A stretch of DNA of 64,000 nucleotides from Pseudomonadota bacterium (lineage in GTDB: Bacteria > Pseudomonadota > Alphaproteobacteria > Rhizobiales > MH13), in contig JBCCPK010000003.1 of NCBI GenBank assembly GCA_039024915.1, positions 186,001-250,000 of the forward strand, in the 5' to 3' direction. A model generated the notes under the pieces. The model was not told the DNA's origin. It worked only from the letters and a program-made list of their open reading frames with translations, and ran no database searches. How positions within the stretch are numbered: position 1 is the stretch's first letter; every line of letters starts with the position of its first letter. Positions 62,181 to 64,000 of this stretch are shown in pieces. The position numbers were made by a program, and so were the translations under genes.

Positions 62181-63017
62181 CTACAACCCAGCAAGCGCCG
62201 CGATAAACCGGGCGGCGACAATCACCAGAAAGATGCCGAAGGCGATTTCAAGGGTTCTCTTGGGCAGTGCGTGCGCGATCCGCACGCCGATTGGCGCTGT
62301 AACAACCGTAAGCGGTAGCAAGAGCGCCAGGCCGATGAGCGAGATAAAGCCCAACGAAAACTGCGGAACCACGCCCATCTGCGGCCAACCGGCATAAATA
62401 TAGCCGGCAGTAGCGGGGATCGAGATGAGCACGCCAACGCCCGATGACGTGGCGATGGAATTGAGGATCGGCCTGCCGTAAAGCGTCTGGATCAAGTTCG
62501 CCATGACGCCGCCGCCGATGCCCATCAGCGACGATAACAAGCCGATAACGCCGCCGATGGCGCGCAAGACGCCAACCCCCGGCAAGCCGTTACCAAGCTT
62601 CCAGCTATCACGACCGAAGAGAAGTTTGATGGCGTTGACGGTCGAAACCACAGCGAAAACGAGCATGAAAACCCACGGATCGGCGTAGCGCGCTATCACA
62701 GCGCCAAGCAGAACCCCGATCAGGATAGGCACCGCCCACACCCGTAAAAGCTTCTCATCAACGGCACCGCGCGCGCGGTGCCCGCGAAACGAGCGGATCG
62801 ACGTTGGAATAATGACCGCCAGCGATGTGCCCACCGCCAGCGGCATGCGGACAGCTTCCTCAACGCCCGCAAAGCCAAAGACCTCGAACAAAACCGGCAC
62901 CATCACCGCGCCGCCGCCTACCCCAAACAGGCCGGACAGAACACCGGTCACGCCGCCCGCGATAACAAGGGCTGCGGCCAGCGCGAATGCCTGCTCCATG
63001 GGTACGCCGGAGAACAT
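62181..63017 (-). CDS. TauE/SafE-family sulfite/anion exporter
   Basis: The 278-residue membrane protein has about eight helices with the paired signatures GVLSGLFGVGGGAVMVPVL and GLLSSLMGIGGGVMANLI, the glycine-rich repeats of TauE/SafE permeases. Such proteins export sulfite, sulfoacetate or related anions. ATG 63017 lies four bases after the hydrolase stop; ATG 62999 is an alternative. It is probably cotranscribed with the fumarylacetoacetase-family gene. Confidence 0.85.
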   Translation of the reverse strand: MFSGVPMEQAFALAAALVIAGGVTGVLSGLFGVGGGAVMVPVLFEVFGFAGVEEAVRMPLAVGTSLAVIIPTSIRSFRGHRARGAVDEKLLRVWAVPILIGVLLGAVIARYADPWVFMLVFAVVSTVNAIKLLFGRDSWKLGNGLPGVGVLRAIGGVIGLLSSLMGIGGGVMANLIQTLYGRPILNSIATSSGVGVLISIPATAGYIYAGWPQMGVVPQFSLGFISLIGLALLLPLTVVTAPIGVRIAHALPKRTLEIAFGIFLVIVAARFIAALAGL

Positions 63018-63021
63018 CGGT

Positions 63022-63714
63022 TCAGACGGCTTCGGCGTAGCTGACCGAGAGCGTTCCCACGCCTTCGATCGCGCCATGCAGGCTGTCGCCAGGGGCGACC
63101 GGCCCAACCCCAGAGGGGGTGCCGGTGAGCAGCATATCGCCGGGCATCAAAGCCAACAGTTTGGACAGCGACGCGATAGTCTCCGAGACGGACCATATCA
63201 TCTGCGCCAAATCCCCGGTTTGGCGCCGCTCTCCATTGACATCGAGTGTGATGGCACCCTGTTCCAGCGCGACGCCAGGCATCGGTATAAGCATGCTGCA
63301 GGGCGCTGCATGATCAAAGCTCTTGGCCATATCCCAGGGCTTGCCGCCTTTCTTCGCCGCCGCTTGCAGGTCACGCCGTGTCATGTCGAGGGCCACCGTA
63401 TAGCCAGCGATAAGCCGCGCCGCATCGGCCTCAGATACGTCCCGACCACCTTCGGATAAAACAACACCGAGTTCGATTTCATGGTGCAAGTCGAGAGTTG
63501 CCGGCGGATAGGCGATACGCGCACCATCCTCAACAAGGCAGGATGGGCTTTTGTCAAAGAAGATCGGCGTCCCACGGGCCGGGTCGCCCCCCATCTCGCG
63601 GACGTGCTCAGCATAGTTCCGGCCCACGCAGAAGATACGCCCGATCCCGCAACGAACATCTTGGCCCGCAACCGGTATCGTTGCCGCTGGTGGCACCGCG
63701 AAGAGAAGAGACAT
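63022..63714 (-). CDS. Fumarylacetoacetate hydrolase-family protein (YcgM/FAHD1-like)
   Basis: The 230-residue enzyme has the FAH C-terminal fold: IFCVGRNYAEHVREMGG, PIFFDKSPSCLV, HHEIELGVVL (metal acid residues), GYTVALDMTRRDLQ and MLLTGTPSGVGPV. Relatives hydrolyse acylpyruvates or decarboxylate oxaloacetate. ATG 63714 with AGGA nine bases upstream is preferred over 63768. It precedes the TauE/SafE gene by four bases. Confidence 0.9.
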   Translation of the reverse strand: MSLLFAVPPAATIPVAGQDVRCGIGRIFCVGRNYAEHVREMGGDPARGTPIFFDKSPSCLVEDGARIAYPPATLDLHHEIELGVVLSEGGRDVSEADAARLIAGYTVALDMTRRDLQAAAKKGGKPWDMAKSFDHAAPCSMLIPMPGVALEQGAITLDVNGERRQTGDLAQMIWSVSETIASLSKLLALMPGDMLLTGTPSGVGPVAPGDSLHGAIEGVGTLSVSYAEAV

Positions 63715-63874
63715 GAACCAAAATCCTGGTGCATTGAAGGCTGCCCGGACAGGGCAATTTGCCCGCATGGCTTAGGCCCCTTGGTGCAGCCATGACAAGC
63801 CCAGAGGGCCGCGCGGCAGATCGCCTGAGGGCTTTCGCTTGTCGGCCGGGTTGGGGCGTGCTTTTAACCGCCGA

Positions 63875-64000
63875 ATGAAAACAGATTTGCCCCCCACCAT
63901 CAGCCTTGCCGATTATGCCCCGCCAGCGTTCCTCATCGATCATGTGGATCTGACGATCCGCCTCGATGGAAGCGAAACGTCTGCCCACGGCAGCTTTGCC
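63875..64000 (+). CDS. pepN: Aminopeptidase N, N-terminal 42 codons only
   Basis: The frame starting at ATG 63875 runs off the window. It reads ISLADYAPPAFLIDHVDLTI followed by a Thr/Ser-rich strand, which matches the start of alphaproteobacterial PepN (M1 zinc aminopeptidases begin with a beta-sheet domain containing a Y-x-P-P-x-F-L-I/V-D segment). The zinc site lies outside the window. It is divergent from the hydrolase gene with 160 bp between. Confidence 0.75.
   Translation, partial: MKTDLPPTISLADYAPPAFLIDHVDLTIRLDGSETSAHGSFA

Overview
The window looks like chromosomal DNA of a GC-rich alphaproteobacterium, most likely Hyphomicrobiales (Rhizobiales) or a close relative. This rests on gene order and protein similarity by eye, not on a search: ppx-rlmE-guaB-rsmB-guaA, gph/rpiA-DUF2059-gor and cobT/cobS-DUF1289 are arrangements familiar from that group. 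There are two tRNA genes (Gln-CTG and Val-CAC). I see no insertion sequence, integrase, prophage block or CRISPR array. The only phage-like gene is an isolated homologue of the gene-transfer-agent spike base protein at 9137-9400.

Region 1 (1-7.6 kb) is housekeeping on the minus strand: GMP synthase, an MTA/SAH nucleosidase, RsmB, IMP dehydrogenase, RlmE and a Ppx/GppA phosphatase, next to the 3' part of an L,D-transpeptidase.

Region 2 (7.8-34 kb) is a catabolic island and the most interesting part. It opens with a ferredoxin reductase, a RuBisCO-like protein that has lost its catalytic lysines, a small-molecule kinase, and two divergent pairs of a VOC protein with an isopenicillin-N-synthase-type oxygenase around a LysR regulator. 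An 8-oxoguanine-deaminase-like amidohydrolase follows. The core is a nine-gene, almost fully overlapping operon (17937-28436): a degenerate acylphosphatase-like protein, a stand-alone Rieske protein, a GST-like protein, a GMC oxidoreductase, an amidohydrolase, a Rieske-type oxygenase catalytic subunit that has no Rieske cluster, a FAD-molybdopterin fusion with a separate 2Fe-2S subunit, and an aldehyde dehydrogenase. A CDA-fold nucleobase deaminase, an NMT1-type ABC transporter, XdhC and a MobA-like cytidylyltransferase come next. The Rieske-less oxygenase plus GST-like protein plus separate Rieske donor recalls the NdmC/NdmD/NdmE N7-demethylase of caffeine degradation, but with the Rieske domain as its own polypeptide. 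I infer import, deamination, oxidative N-dealkylation and molybdenum-dependent hydroxylation of an N-alkylated purine-like heterocycle. The substrate is unproven.

Region 3 (34-52.7 kb) holds envelope and general genes: a lytic transglycosylase, a Sel1-repeat protein, a PadR-RND efflux operon, glutathione reductase, rpiA, gph, a DMT transporter with a GcvA-like LysR regulator, a Bcr/CflA-type exporter and Mrp. Between a small ORF and the exporter lie two exact 12-bp palindromes 42 bp apart and a large hairpin.

Region 4 (52.7-64 kb) carries a polar amino acid ABC transporter without an ATPase gene, a beta-hydroxyacid dehydrogenase, an Lrp regulator, a uracil-DNA glycosylase-family protein, a histidine kinase, divergent cobT/cobS, DUF1289, a short membrane protein, TauE/SafE, a fumarylacetoacetase-family hydrolase and the first 42 codons of pepN.
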